The position numbers were made by a program, and so were the translations under genes. 64,000 nucleotides of DNA from Candidatus Gastranaerophilales bacterium (GTDB taxonomy: Bacteria; Cyanobacteriota; Vampirovibrionia; Gastranaerophilales; Gastranaerophilaceae): assembly GCA_944326425.1 (NCBI GenBank), contig CALVDX010000001.1, forward strand, positions 141,185 to 205,184, read 5' to 3'. Shown here in pieces: positions 24,173-32,687 of the stretch (positions are counted from its first letter, which is position 1; each line of letters begins with the position of its first letter). The notes beneath the pieces are model-generated. The model saw only the letters and a program-made list of their open reading frames with translations. It searched no databases and was not told where the DNA came from.

Positions 24173-26970
24173 TCTTTCATCGTTCCGTCAAGTTTATTAA
24201 AATAGTCCTTATTTGCTTTTAATGTTTCTTCAGTTGCAGTAATAGCATATACAGGCGGGTTATTAAATATGTAATTAGCTGCATCTATGATTTCAGCTTT
24301 TGAAATAGTATCTATGATGGAGTACTCTAAGTTTGTTCCCAAGGCCCCGTAGAATGAGCTCATATCAGATTGTATAGTATAAATTTTCCCTGCATCGGTA
24401 TCGGTTATACTTAAAATATCTCTTTTTAATTCAAGTTTTGCCGCATTAAGTTCTTCTTCTGTAAATTCACCATTTTTTAGTGAATTGATTAATTTTGTAA
24501 ATCCGTCAATTGATTTTTGAACATTGTTGTAAGTTTTTTCTCCGGTTTCTTCATCCTCTGTTGTTGTAAGAATACTGCAGAACAGTATATTTGCGTCACC
24601 ATGACAGTTACTTGTGTAAGAGTTTACACTGTAAGCTAATTGTTGTTTTTCGCGTAAATCATTGAACGCGTTTTTTCTCAGAATAGAATTTAAAAGTTCA
24701 AAGATAACAGAGTCTCTTATATTCATATTTGTTTTATATTCATACCCGATTTTTATATCTGCCTGAGAATTTTTTGTTGCCTGCGTAAGTACTTCAGGTT
24801 TTTGAGGTCGTGTATATATTTTTTCTGTTTTATACGTTTGATTTTTAACTTTAGGCAGGGCATTGAATGCCGAAAGTATTCGTTCAGTGTACTCCGGTTC
24901 ATCTTTTGAGGTGGTGAAGGCAATCTTACCATAACCGTTAGTTATTATATGGTTATAAAGTTTTTTTACATCATCAAGGGATATATTATCTATGTTGTCT
25001 AAAATTTGTTCCTTGGAACAATAATATGGATGGGTTGGAAATAACTGATTATAAATCAAACGTTTAGTATTGGGTTTGGAGGCTGTAAGTGCTTCTTTTA
25101 ATAGCGCTTTTGCATCTTTTAAAGTACCTTCAGTGAATGCAGGGTTGAGTACTTGTTCTTTAAGGAGTTCTGCTGCCAGTTTCATATCGCCTTTATCAGC
25201 ATGCGTTATAATTCTGATTTCATCAGGATCAGCTTCTATACTGTTAGATATAAGTTTAGAAAGAAATATATTTTTTAGAGTTGTTTTGGAGATATTTGCT
25301 GTTCCGCTGTTAAGGAGCAGATCTAGTAATTCTGCTGTTCCTGGTTTTGAATCAGGCATTTTTTCACAGCAAATTGAATAACTTAGGTATCTGTAGTCGT
25401 TTGATGTATCGTATGCAGCAGCTTCGTAATTATTGCCCAGCGTATAAATATGCAAATTATCAGGTTTTATAACGCGTTTTTCTTTAATACCTTTAAAGGA
25501 GGGGGCGGGCTGATGAATTATTTTATTTTCAGGATGTGCAATGGCAATTGAAACCTTATTCAAATCGAGATACTTTTCTGCGCATTCTGAGATATCATCC
25601 GGGGTAATGCTTTTTATTGTTTGGGCATACTCTGCAATACTGTTATCGCCAGCCGTAAAGTGAGAGTTCCCAAGCAGCGTTAAGAGACCGTCAGGTGATT
25701 GTAATTGTTTATCAAGCTGGCTTAAAAGTTTTCTCTTTATTAATTCTACTTTTTTATCAGAAGGTTTTTGAAAGTTAGCCAGTTCATCATAAATCGTTTT
25801 TAAAATAAAATCTGTCTTTTCATCCGCTCCGGAAAATTCAAAATATACAGTTTGCCGGTCTTGCGGACGTGTGCTTATTTTTTCAACACCCATATCAACA
25901 GAAATTACATGGTTAGTAAAATGATTTTTAATCAAGGAATTAGAATTATCAACCAAAAGTGCTAAAAGAAACCGCATGGTAATATTGTCTTTAAGGTTGT
26001 TATTTGCGGGGCCGTTAAAGAGCATGTATCCGGACATTTCTTTAGTTTTGGGTGATATAAAATCGCGCCTTACCGGTTTATCAATCGGAGTTAATTTATC
26101 GACTTTTTTGAGCGGCGGATTAATTGTTTTAGTATGAAAATGCTTTGCAATAAGTTTTATTGCATCGTCAGGCGTGACATCTCCTGCCAGCGTTGTATAC
26201 ATGTTAGCCGGATAGTAGTTATTTCTGTAATACTTAAGTACATTATCCCTTGTAAGTTTTCTGATATTTTCAACACTGCCGGCAATATAATCCTTGGATG
26301 TTGTTTTTAAACCATATAAATTTTTGAGAGCAATATTAAATGCAGTATTGTCGGGATAATCACTGTACATATTTATTTCAGAAATAACCGGACCGCGCTC
26401 TTTTTCAATCATGTTATCAGGGAGTGCAAGATTATTCATCATAGCACCCTGAATACTGATTATTTCCTCCAAATCGCTATCATAGAAAATTGGGGCTTGT
26501 ATATAATAATCAGTGAGAGCAAAGTTTGTAGAAGCATTAGTATCACCTCCTATATTACCTACAATTCTAAACACATCACCGGTAGACAGTTTTTTATATC
26601 CGTCTGCGCCTAATGTTCCGTTAAACGCCATATGTTCAAGAAAATGACTAATACCTCTCTGATTGTCGTCCTCGTTTATAGAGCCTGTGTTAACAAAGGT
26701 TTTTATCATTGTAAAATTTGTATCCATCGGAGCAATAGAAACTCTTAATCCGTTAGACAGTTTGTAGTTATGTATTTCCTGTCCGTTATCGAGTTTTATT
26801 ACCCCGAGTTTTGTATATCCGGCAGGGATATTAACCGTAAGCGGTATTTTGATATCCGGCAGCGGTGTTACCTCCGGATTTGTATTTGTTTTTTGCTCCG
26901 GAGTTTTTGGTATATTATTTTGCACTGCACTTTTAAAAGCGGGTGCTTTCACTGACTCAAACCTTATCAT
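24169..26970 (-). CDS. Double-domain M16 (insulinase/pitrilysin) zinc peptidase with P-x-F motifs
   Basis: A protein of about 933 aa with two M16 halves. The first has the inverted zinc motif H109-x-x-E112-H113 (H-F-L-E-H) and the downstream E-R-G-P-V-I-S-E glutamate region; the second half has the R-x-x-x-Y type segment near L-A-Y-S-V-N. There is no signal peptide, but residues 10-14 are P-A-F-K-S and the linker between halves has A-P-S-F-K-G, both fitting the recurring motif described below. Neither ATG 26970 nor the in-frame TTG at 26991 has a Shine-Dalgarno; the ATG is preferred. Confidence 0.88.
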   Translation of the reverse strand: MIRFESVKAPAFKSAVQNNIPKTPEQKTNTNPEVTPLPDIKIPLTVNIPAGYTKLGVIKLDNGQEIHNYKLSNGLRVSIAPMDTNFTMIKTFVNTGSINEDDNQRGISHFLEHMAFNGTLGADGYKKLSTGDVFRIVGNIGGDTNASTNFALTDYYIQAPIFYDSDLEEIISIQGAMMNNLALPDNMIEKERGPVISEINMYSDYPDNTAFNIALKNLYGLKTTSKDYIAGSVENIRKLTRDNVLKYYRNNYYPANMYTTLAGDVTPDDAIKLIAKHFHTKTINPPLKKVDKLTPIDKPVRRDFISPKTKEMSGYMLFNGPANNNLKDNITMRFLLALLVDNSNSLIKNHFTNHVISVDMGVEKISTRPQDRQTVYFEFSGADEKTDFILKTIYDELANFQKPSDKKVELIKRKLLSQLDKQLQSPDGLLTLLGNSHFTAGDNSIAEYAQTIKSITPDDISECAEKYLDLNKVSIAIAHPENKIIHQPAPSFKGIKEKRVIKPDNLHIYTLGNNYEAAAYDTSNDYRYLSYSICCEKMPDSKPGTAELLDLLLNSGTANISKTTLKNIFLSKLISNSIEADPDEIRIITHADKGDMKLAAELLKEQVLNPAFTEGTLKDAKALLKEALTASKPNTKRLIYNQLFPTHPYYCSKEQILDNIDNISLDDVKKLYNHIITNGYGKIAFTTSKDEPEYTERILSAFNALPKVKNQTYKTEKIYTRPQKPEVLTQATKNSQADIKIGYEYKTNMNIRDSVIFELLNSILRKNAFNDLREKQQLAYSVNSYTSNCHGDANILFCSILTTTEDEETGEKTYNNVQKSIDGFTKLINSLKNGEFTEEELNAAKLELKRDILSITDTDAGKIYTIQSDMSSFYGALGTNLEYSIIDTISKAEIIDAANYIFNNPPVYAITATEETLKANKDYFNKLDGTMKD

Positions 26971-27071
26971 ATTATTATTAAAACAATTCAACGGGGAAAA
27001 TTGCGTTTTTGTAAACTTTTTTTTACACAGTCCTCCTGCATAATTGAATTTTGGCGAAAAATGGTTTAAAA

Positions 27072-27090
27072 TGTTAAGAGATGTTAAGAA
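27072..27090 (+). promoter_or_regulatory. Tandem TGTTAAG box, HLR1-like variant
   Basis: TGTTAAGAGATGTTAAGAA contains TGTTAAG twice with a 10-base period. Spacing matches the HLR1-like boxes, though the sequence is divergent. It ends 64 bases before the 27154 start. Confidence 0.4.
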
Positions 27091-27122
27091 AACTCAAACG
27101 AAAAAGGCAATTTTTTAACATT

Positions 27123-27139
27123 TATATACTTTATATATA
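27123..27139 (+). promoter_or_regulatory. TATATACTTTATATATA promoter motif
   Basis: The same 17-base sequence occurs upstream of the 31548 gene, and a closely matching one upstream of the 50318 gene. Here it lies 14 bases before the 27154 ATG. Confidence 0.45.
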
Positions 27140-27153
27140 CACGAGGTGAAAAA

Positions 27154-27318
27154 ATGGAAAAAGATTTAAAAAAGTTTGAGTATAGAGTGATAGAAAATAA
27201 AGATCGTATAGAGCAGGAAAATAAGATACGAACATCACGGCATCAGACCAACCCTATGTTGGAGAAGTTTTTAGAGTTCAGGCATGCAAAGAAAATGATG
27301 CCTAAAGATTTAGTTTAG
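27154..27318 (+). CDS. 54-aa highly charged small protein
   Basis: A short gene with a good Shine-Dalgarno (GAGGTG, 6 bases before ATG). It is helical and charged (M-E-K-D-L-K-K-F-E-Y-R-V-I-E-N-K), with a basic end (R-H-A-K-K-M-M-P-K-D-L-V). Its stop lies one base before the 27320 ATG, so both probably form an operon with prmC. It has its own promoter motif and a tandem regulatory box upstream. Function unknown. Confidence 0.6.
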   Translation: MEKDLKKFEYRVIENKDRIEQENKIRTSRHQTNPMLEKFLEFRHAKKMMPKDLV

Positions 27319-27319
27319 T

Positions 27320-27838
27320 ATGTATGAAATAAAAAACAGAATTTACGGAAAATTAAACAGAGTTCAGAAGACGGGGCTCTGTAATTTTCTGCGAGCACTT
27401 GTAAAACAGAACATGGATTTGTCGGTTGACGAGATATACGATAAATTTATAGAGGATGAGAGGTACTACGAGGAGCTTAATGTTTCAAAATTTGAGTTTC
27501 TGGCAGATATAATCAATGATGAACAGTTTTCTTATGATACAAAACTTTATTTAAGAGAATGTAAAAAGTATTATGAGTACAAAAAAGCGCAGGCGCCGGT
27601 TATTGCTGCAAATAAGGAATTTGAAAAAAAGAAACGGAAATTTTTGCAGGAAGTAAAGATGTCAAAGGAGAAACCGACAAAAAAACAGCTTTACTATTAC
27701 GAAAAACTCTGTAAGCGGTATAATGTAGAGGGTATTGATACAGAGACAGCGAGCAGGTTAGATTTAAGGAACGAAATAGAGAGAATATTGGATGAACATT
27801 CAGGAGATTATAAAAATATTAACGGATGCAGGGATTGA
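27320..27838 (+). CDS. Basic helical protein upstream of prmC, unrecognised
   Basis: A 172-aa lysine- and tyrosine-rich helical protein with a possible coiled coil at about 85-125 (E-Y-K-K-A-Q-A-P-V-I-A-A-N-K-E-F-E-K-K-K). The C-terminal part (T-K-K-Q-L-Y-Y-Y-E-K-L-C-K-R-Y-N) resembles a helix-extended-helix DNA- or RNA-binding unit. It overlaps the prmC start by 47 bases, so it is co-expressed with it. No family recognised. Confidence 0.6.
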   Translation: MYEIKNRIYGKLNRVQKTGLCNFLRALVKQNMDLSVDEIYDKFIEDERYYEELNVSKFEFLADIINDEQFSYDTKLYLRECKKYYEYKKAQAPVIAANKEFEKKKRKFLQEVKMSKEKPTKKQLYYYEKLCKRYNVEGIDTETASRLDLRNEIERILDEHSGDYKNINGCRD

Positions 27839-28625
27839 GCCTAATGAGGCAGAAGCGGAAGTTAAATTAATGATAAGAGATATTTGTAAATGGAGCCCTG
27901 TGGATATCTTACTGGAACGTCCTCTGGATACATCAAGGCTTGATGCGGTCGCAGAATTTGCAAGGCGGCGTGCACAAACAAGACGTCCAATTCAGCAAAT
28001 ACTTGGTTTTACTCATTTTTATGGTAATAAGTACCGTGTTACAGAAGATGTACTTATTCCGCGGGACGAAACTGAATTACTGGTTCAGAAGGCCTTAAGG
28101 ATTATTTTTGCAAATAATTTTAAAACCGTTCTTGATATAGGTACAGGAAGCGGATGTATTGCGTGCTCCATTGCCCTTAATTCTGATACTTATGTTCTTG
28201 GGGTGGATATTTCATCAGATGCCTTAAGAATTGCTCTTGAGAATGCCTCTGCACTAAATCTTAATAACAAGGCTGTGTTTAGGAAATCGGATGTATACAG
28301 TAAAATTAATCCTAACGAAACATTTGATATGATTGTTTCAAATCCGCCGTATATTCCTGAAGGAACACCGGTTCAGAAAGAAGTCGAATTTGACCCTAAA
28401 CTTGCACTGTTTACTAAAGACAGAGAGGGGTTGGAGTTTTATAAGAGAATTGCGGAAGGGGCAAGAGGAATATTGAAAGAGGGCGGTTATTTGCTTTTTG
28501 AGTGCGGTGAGGGACAGGCGCAAAAGATAAAGCGTGTACTGGCACAGAACGGATTTGGCAATATAGAGATAGATAAGGATCTGGCAGGAATTGAGCGGAT
28601 TGTATCCGCACAATTGTTGGGGTGA
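27792..28625 (+). CDS. prmC: Peptide chain release factor N5-glutamine methyltransferase
   Basis: PrmC methylates the GGQ glutamine of RF1 and RF2. The N-terminal helical substrate-recognition domain (1-75) with Q-Q-I-L-G is followed by I-P-R-D-E-T-E-L-L-V, the SAM motif D-I-G-T-G-S-G-C-I-A and the catalytic S-N-P-P-Y-I-P. 277 aa is typical. prfA, its frequent neighbour, is not present. It overlaps the preceding basic gene. Confidence 0.95.
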   Translation: MNIQEIIKILTDAGIEPNEAEAEVKLMIRDICKWSPVDILLERPLDTSRLDAVAEFARRRAQTRRPIQQILGFTHFYGNKYRVTEDVLIPRDETELLVQKALRIIFANNFKTVLDIGTGSGCIACSIALNSDTYVLGVDISSDALRIALENASALNLNNKAVFRKSDVYSKINPNETFDMIVSNPPYIPEGTPVQKEVEFDPKLALFTKDREGLEFYKRIAEGARGILKEGGYLLFECGEGQAQKIKRVLAQNGFGNIEIDKDLAGIERIVSAQLLG

Positions 28626-28632
28626 TTGCACA

Positions 28633-28913
28633 TTTTATCGGGGGCTATGCACCCCCGTGCCCCGCACCAAGTTTCTTTCTTGTCTTGAATTGCTCGCGTT
28701 AAACGGCATTACGGGCAAAAACTCATGTTTTGCCCTCCAGCCTCTGCTCGCAATCCGCTTTTGTATTGCGATGAAAAAAGAAAGAAACTTGGACAAAGAA
28801 AGCAGAAGTCCTGCACTTCATTTACCCCTCTCTAAACTCAACCCGAGGCAAAATAACTCGCTGCGCTCAAACAAATTTTGCCCTGTCATTGTTTCGTTAA
28901 GAGACTGTAGAAA
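28633..28913. repeat. Structured dispersed repeat, long copy
   Basis: It shares long identical blocks with 34239-34436: CGGGGGCTATGCACCCCCG near the left end (itself a hairpin), GAGGCAAAATAACTCGCTGC in the middle and GTTTCGTTAAGAGACTGTAG at the right end. It has internal inverted repeats (TTTCTTTCTT against AAGAAAGAAA; AGGCAAAAT against ATTTTGCC) and about 85 extra internal bases relative to the second copy. No transposase or real gene lies inside. It fills most of the 375-base gap after prmC. Confidence 0.75.
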
Positions 28914-28961
28914 GTGTAACAGTTAAATATCAAAATAAATATGTGGCATTATAATTATGGT

Positions 28962-28994
28962 AAAAAGCCCCGCTTTTAAAGCGGGGCTTTTTTT
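28962..28994. terminator. Bidirectional terminator between prmC and the GH13-type gene
   Basis: The stem AAAAAGCCCCGC/GCGGGGCTTTTT with flanking A and T runs lies between convergent genes. Confidence 0.9.
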
Positions 28995-29000
28995 ATATCC

Positions 29001-31280
29001 CTAGACCTGTTCTACCGTGTAGAATTTGAATTCTGCCGGCATGATTTTGCTGAACATCAACTGGTCTGTCGGGGTTTGGAATTTTTCTTCAACGTAGTTA
29101 TCCCCGTCAAAGTTGTATTGACCGGTTATTTTGTAATCGCAGGAGAGTGAAATATTTTTATCAAAAACTTCTCTGCCTTCTCTTACTTCTATATGCTGTT
29201 CGCTCCCTTCCCATACCCAGAATTTTTCTGACGGGTTATGGTAGTTTGCTGCAACAAGGATTGAAGTTTTTAGCCCTTCTTTTGAGATTTGCCATACAAC
29301 AAATCCATCCTCATCCTGACGTATTATGTGGGCTTCTCCGCCTGAGATAATCGGAGAGTTTTTAACAAAACGGTCGATTGCATCAAATTTTGCATAGAAT
29401 TCGTAATCCTTTTCCCGCGGCATAGAAATTTCTGCACCTATAACACTTTCAATTCCTTTGGTGGTAAAGGATTCATCGCCGTCAATGTACATAACGGGGC
29501 GCTGCGCAAATTTGCCGCCCGGTAAAAATTTGTATTTGAACCACTTAAATAATGCCCCCTGTTCGCCTAACTGTCCCGGGTATCTGTCTATTGCAGAAAA
29601 CTCTCCGTCCTGATTGTTGTAAGTTTTTAAAATTGATAAACAGTTTTTTGCATTGCTTGAAGTGTTGTAATTTGTTAATTCAAGATTATCATTTGCAATC
29701 CTTTCAGGAGTTTTATCACTCTGTGCAACAATATCGCTGCCCCAGAGAAGGTCGAAATTCATATCTTCGTGGTATTCTTTAAGGTAATTATCCCAGAGCA
29801 TATATTCTGCAAGTGTTCCAAAGTATGGAATTTTGTTTTTAAGTGCTGTGTTTAATTTGCCGAGAACTTTTCTTGGGGCCCTGTAACTAATCGGGACGCC
29901 GTCTTTTTCTGACACCTCATCAACAATATGGTCTATGTGGTCAACTCTGAACCCGTCGAAGTTAAAATCTGCCTGCAAGTCTTTCATGTAATTGATAAAG
30001 AAATCTATTACATTGTTGTTGTATTCGCCGGTTTCAAGATTAACAAAGTAGTAAGGTGTCTGGCAATCAAGGTTTGCATATTGCGTAACATCTTCACCTT
30101 TGTAGTTGTAGTGCTTAAAAGTAGGGTATGAGCCGCAGTCGCTCATTCTGTTGAATACGGGAACGCCCGCAGAACACCATGCACCGCCGGGGGACGGCCA
30201 CATTCCCGCTTCAATAAGTTTTTGTATAACATCACCCTGATTGGTAATATCAGACTCTTTAAGCTTCTTAGAATTATTGTTGATTACAGAAGAAATTATA
30301 TTTCTTGCTTTTCGGTGAAGTTTTACCTGAATATCTTTTTCAAGCATAGCGTTTGAAAGGTATTTTTTCTTTTCAACAAGCGCCTCATCAATATCGTTGT
30401 AAATGGCTTTGTAATTTTCAGCCAAATCGCCGATTCCCGAACGCAGTGACTTTTTATATAAGTCTTTAACTATGTTGATATCATCCTGTGAATATTTTTC
30501 TTTTAATGTTTTACAAACCTCATCGACATTTTTTTCTATTTCAGAAATAAGTGCATTAATATCAAACCATCTTGCACATTCAGGATTTGCAAGAACGATT
30601 TTTGAATACCTTGCGGTTTGCGGCAGTATGTCATAAATTACAGGGTGTCCGGCAAGCTGTGCCATTTCAATAAACAGTTTAACCTGTCCGTCAGCGTTAA
30701 AACCTGTTTTTTCTGTAATATTTTTATCTTCTAAATTCGGGCTTACGCTTGATGACATCGGAAGGTATGCGCATCCGAATTCTCTCGGGTGGAACGGTAT
30801 AAGGTAAATCGTTGTTGAAAAAATGTTATTTTCAAGATTTCCGGTCGGTAAGATGGCAAGCTGTTTGAGCCAGTCTGCAAGTTTGCCTGTATCGGATTTT
30901 TCATTCCCGTTGCCCAGTCCTGCGAGATTGATAAGTTTTATATTGTGTCCTTCTTTTTTTATCCAGTCGGAGTTTTGGATGTTATTTCTTGCAAGAACGG
31001 ACGGATTATCAAAATGAAACTCGCTGTTTCCGTTATAAACGCCGTTTTGTCTCCATTTGTATTCAAGACAGTATAGTGCTTCCGCGTCACTGATTTCTTC
31101 CAGCGCGCGTATATGCGGGTACGGAAGATATCCGTTTGTTTCCAGTAACGAATTCAAATAATTTTTCCGCTCATCAGATATTGAGTTGTAGGAGTAAATT
31201 TCTTTTAACTTATTTACAAACTCTGTTAATTGGGCGGACTTGTCCACTTTTGTTTCCTTTTTGAATAAAAAATTCAGCAT
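29001..31280 (-). CDS. Large cytosolic GH13-type (alpha-amylase superfamily) protein
   Basis: A 759-aa protein without signal peptide. The GH13 core appears in the second half: nucleophile region G-F-R-V-D-H-I-D-H (near 446), acid/base region G-T-L-A-E-Y-M (near 487) and a candidate third aspartate in Y-N-N-Q-D-G-E (near 554). The first 330 residues and the insertions are unusual, and the third motif departs from the normal N-H-D, so substrate and even activity are uncertain. AAGGAG precedes the ATG. It probably handles internal glycans, complementing the secreted GH13 enzyme at 7607. Confidence 0.75.
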   Translation of the reverse strand: MLNFLFKKETKVDKSAQLTEFVNKLKEIYSYNSISDERKNYLNSLLETNGYLPYPHIRALEEISDAEALYCLEYKWRQNGVYNGNSEFHFDNPSVLARNNIQNSDWIKKEGHNIKLINLAGLGNGNEKSDTGKLADWLKQLAILPTGNLENNIFSTTIYLIPFHPREFGCAYLPMSSSVSPNLEDKNITEKTGFNADGQVKLFIEMAQLAGHPVIYDILPQTARYSKIVLANPECARWFDINALISEIEKNVDEVCKTLKEKYSQDDINIVKDLYKKSLRSGIGDLAENYKAIYNDIDEALVEKKKYLSNAMLEKDIQVKLHRKARNIISSVINNNSKKLKESDITNQGDVIQKLIEAGMWPSPGGAWCSAGVPVFNRMSDCGSYPTFKHYNYKGEDVTQYANLDCQTPYYFVNLETGEYNNNVIDFFINYMKDLQADFNFDGFRVDHIDHIVDEVSEKDGVPISYRAPRKVLGKLNTALKNKIPYFGTLAEYMLWDNYLKEYHEDMNFDLLWGSDIVAQSDKTPERIANDNLELTNYNTSSNAKNCLSILKTYNNQDGEFSAIDRYPGQLGEQGALFKWFKYKFLPGGKFAQRPVMYIDGDESFTTKGIESVIGAEISMPREKDYEFYAKFDAIDRFVKNSPIISGGEAHIIRQDEDGFVVWQISKEGLKTSILVAANYHNPSEKFWVWEGSEQHIEVREGREVFDKNISLSCDYKITGQYNFDGDNYVEEKFQTPTDQLMFSKIMPAEFKFYTVEQV

Positions 31281-31451
31281 TTGTGACAGCTCCTTAATAT
31301 ATCTTATTTATATGATAGTTGTAATTTGATACTAGCATGGCAGAAAATATTTTACAAGAAAATTATCGGATTAAGATTGTAGGATAATATCCTGTAAAAA
31401 CTTATTATTACTAATATTTATACAGATTAAAGATGTAAAAAAGATTAAATA

Positions 31452-31469
31452 ATTGTTAAGTTTTGTAAC
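31452..31469 (+). promoter_or_regulatory. HLR1-like tandem box upstream of the 31548 gene
   Basis: ATTGTTAA-GT-TTTGTAAC differs from the HLR1 consensus (on the complement) at one base. It has the same orientation toward its gene as the boxes at 14978 and 50484 and ends 78 bases before the start codon. The 267-base gap upstream of 31548 otherwise holds only the TATATACTTTATATATA element. Confidence 0.5.
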
Positions 31470-31501
31470 AATTATTTCTTCTTATGAAATTAGAAAAAAA
31501 T

Positions 31502-31518
31502 TATATACTTTATATATA
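31502..31518 (+). promoter_or_regulatory. TATATACTTTATATATA promoter motif, second copy
   Basis: Identical over 17 bases to the motif at 27123. It lies about 30 bases before the ATG. Confidence 0.45.
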
Positions 31519-31547
31519 TAAGATGTAAGATATATGAGGATAAAGCT

Positions 31548-32606
31548 ATGATGAATCCATTGATGTTATTAATGAGCGGATGTTTCGGCGGCTTCGGCGG
31601 CGGATATGGCTATGGGATGTCCGCTAATACAATGGGCACAATGATGGATATCTGGGGTATCGCCGGAATGCAAACTGCAATGCAATGCGGTATGCCGGGT
31701 GCTTTAGGCGGAATGTATTCAGCCGGATATGCGCCGGCTGCAGGCGGCAGAACTTATCAAACGGCGCCGTCACAGGATAATTCTCCGGCAGCGTTGAAAC
31801 AGCAGATGGATGCTGCTTACGATGAATATGAAAAATACATAAATCTTTGTTCTAAAATAGCAGAATATGAAGCTGATACGACAACTAAGGCTGAAGATTT
31901 GACAAAAGCTGTTTCTGATGCAGAAATAAATGTTTTGAACAAGGATAAAGACTTAGGCAGATTGTTATCAGAATTAAAAACTTTACAAGACAATCCATTG
32001 TTGGATGTTAAGAAAAAGTCTAAGTTAACACCTGCTCAACAATTGGAACTTAATAACTTGAATAAGGCAATTCAGGATAAGCAAGCTGAAATCCAAAACA
32101 CAGAGGCGGATAAACTAGAAGCACAGAAAAAACTTGAAGAAGCAAAACAAAATCTTGATGCATTTAATATAGCAAAATCTGAAGATAAAAAATTACGTGA
32201 TGAGATTTTTGCTAAAAAAGAGCAAGTCTATAAACTTTACACTGAATTATCCGCAGCGTATGCTTCTGCATTAGCAAGAGAACGCTCAGAAGAGGCTGTA
32301 GTTCATGACAGAGCAGCTGATTCAAGAGAAGCAGGCAAATGGTGGGATAGAACGGTATTAAATCCAACCAACTGGTTTAATAAAAAAGGCGCCTTCTGGG
32401 GGCAAACAACAGATAATGCAGATATTGCAAAATGTTTGAGAAAACTGAAAAAAAGCGGCAGGAGTGAGGCACTGGCTTATGCCGTACAAGAGAGCTTAAT
32501 AACAGTTACTAACGGGGTAGCATCTACTACACATAGTGAACTTCAAGGCCTTGTAGATTTATACAACGGCAAAGACCCTGTAGCAGCTGATCCGTTAAAT
32601 TCATAG
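31548..32606 (+). CDS. Glycine-rich/coiled-coil protein, unrecognised
   Basis: A 352-aa protein. The first 70 residues are glycine-, methionine- and tyrosine-rich (C-F-G-G-F-G-G-G-Y-G-Y-G-M), then come about 170 residues of charged coiled coil (L-N-K-D-K-D-L-G-R-L-L-S-E-L-K), and a C-terminal helical region with W-W-D-R-T-V-L-N-P-T-N-W-F. There is no classical signal peptide. GAGGA lies before the ATG. It carries both an HLR1-like box and the TATATACTTTATATATA motif upstream and a strong terminator after, so it is an independent, probably abundant protein of unknown role. Confidence 0.65.
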   Translation: MMNPLMLLMSGCFGGFGGGYGYGMSANTMGTMMDIWGIAGMQTAMQCGMPGALGGMYSAGYAPAAGGRTYQTAPSQDNSPAALKQQMDAAYDEYEKYINLCSKIAEYEADTTTKAEDLTKAVSDAEINVLNKDKDLGRLLSELKTLQDNPLLDVKKKSKLTPAQQLELNNLNKAIQDKQAEIQNTEADKLEAQKKLEEAKQNLDAFNIAKSEDKKLRDEIFAKKEQVYKLYTELSAAYASALARERSEEAVVHDRAADSREAGKWWDRTVLNPTNWFNKKGAFWGQTTDNADIAKCLRKLKKSGRSEALAYAVQESLITVTNGVASTTHSELQGLVDLYNGKDPVAADPLNS

Positions 32607-32616
32607 CAGAGAGATA

Positions 32617-32648
32617 AAAGACCGGTTAAAAAATGACCGGTCTTTTTA
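32617..32648 (+). terminator. Terminator after the 31548 gene
   Basis: AAAGACCGGT, 9-base loop, ACCGGTCTTT, then T-rich sequence. Confidence 0.85.
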
Positions 32649-32652
32649 TTTA

Positions 32653-32681
32653 TCGACAAACGTGTGTGTTTATCCTAAAAT
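32653..32681 (+). promoter_or_regulatory. Promoter for leaderless MATE gene
   Basis: TCGACA, 17 bases, TAAAAT, ending seven bases before the ATG at 32688. There is no Shine-Dalgarno. Confidence 0.65.
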
Positions 32682-32687
32682 TCTCTT

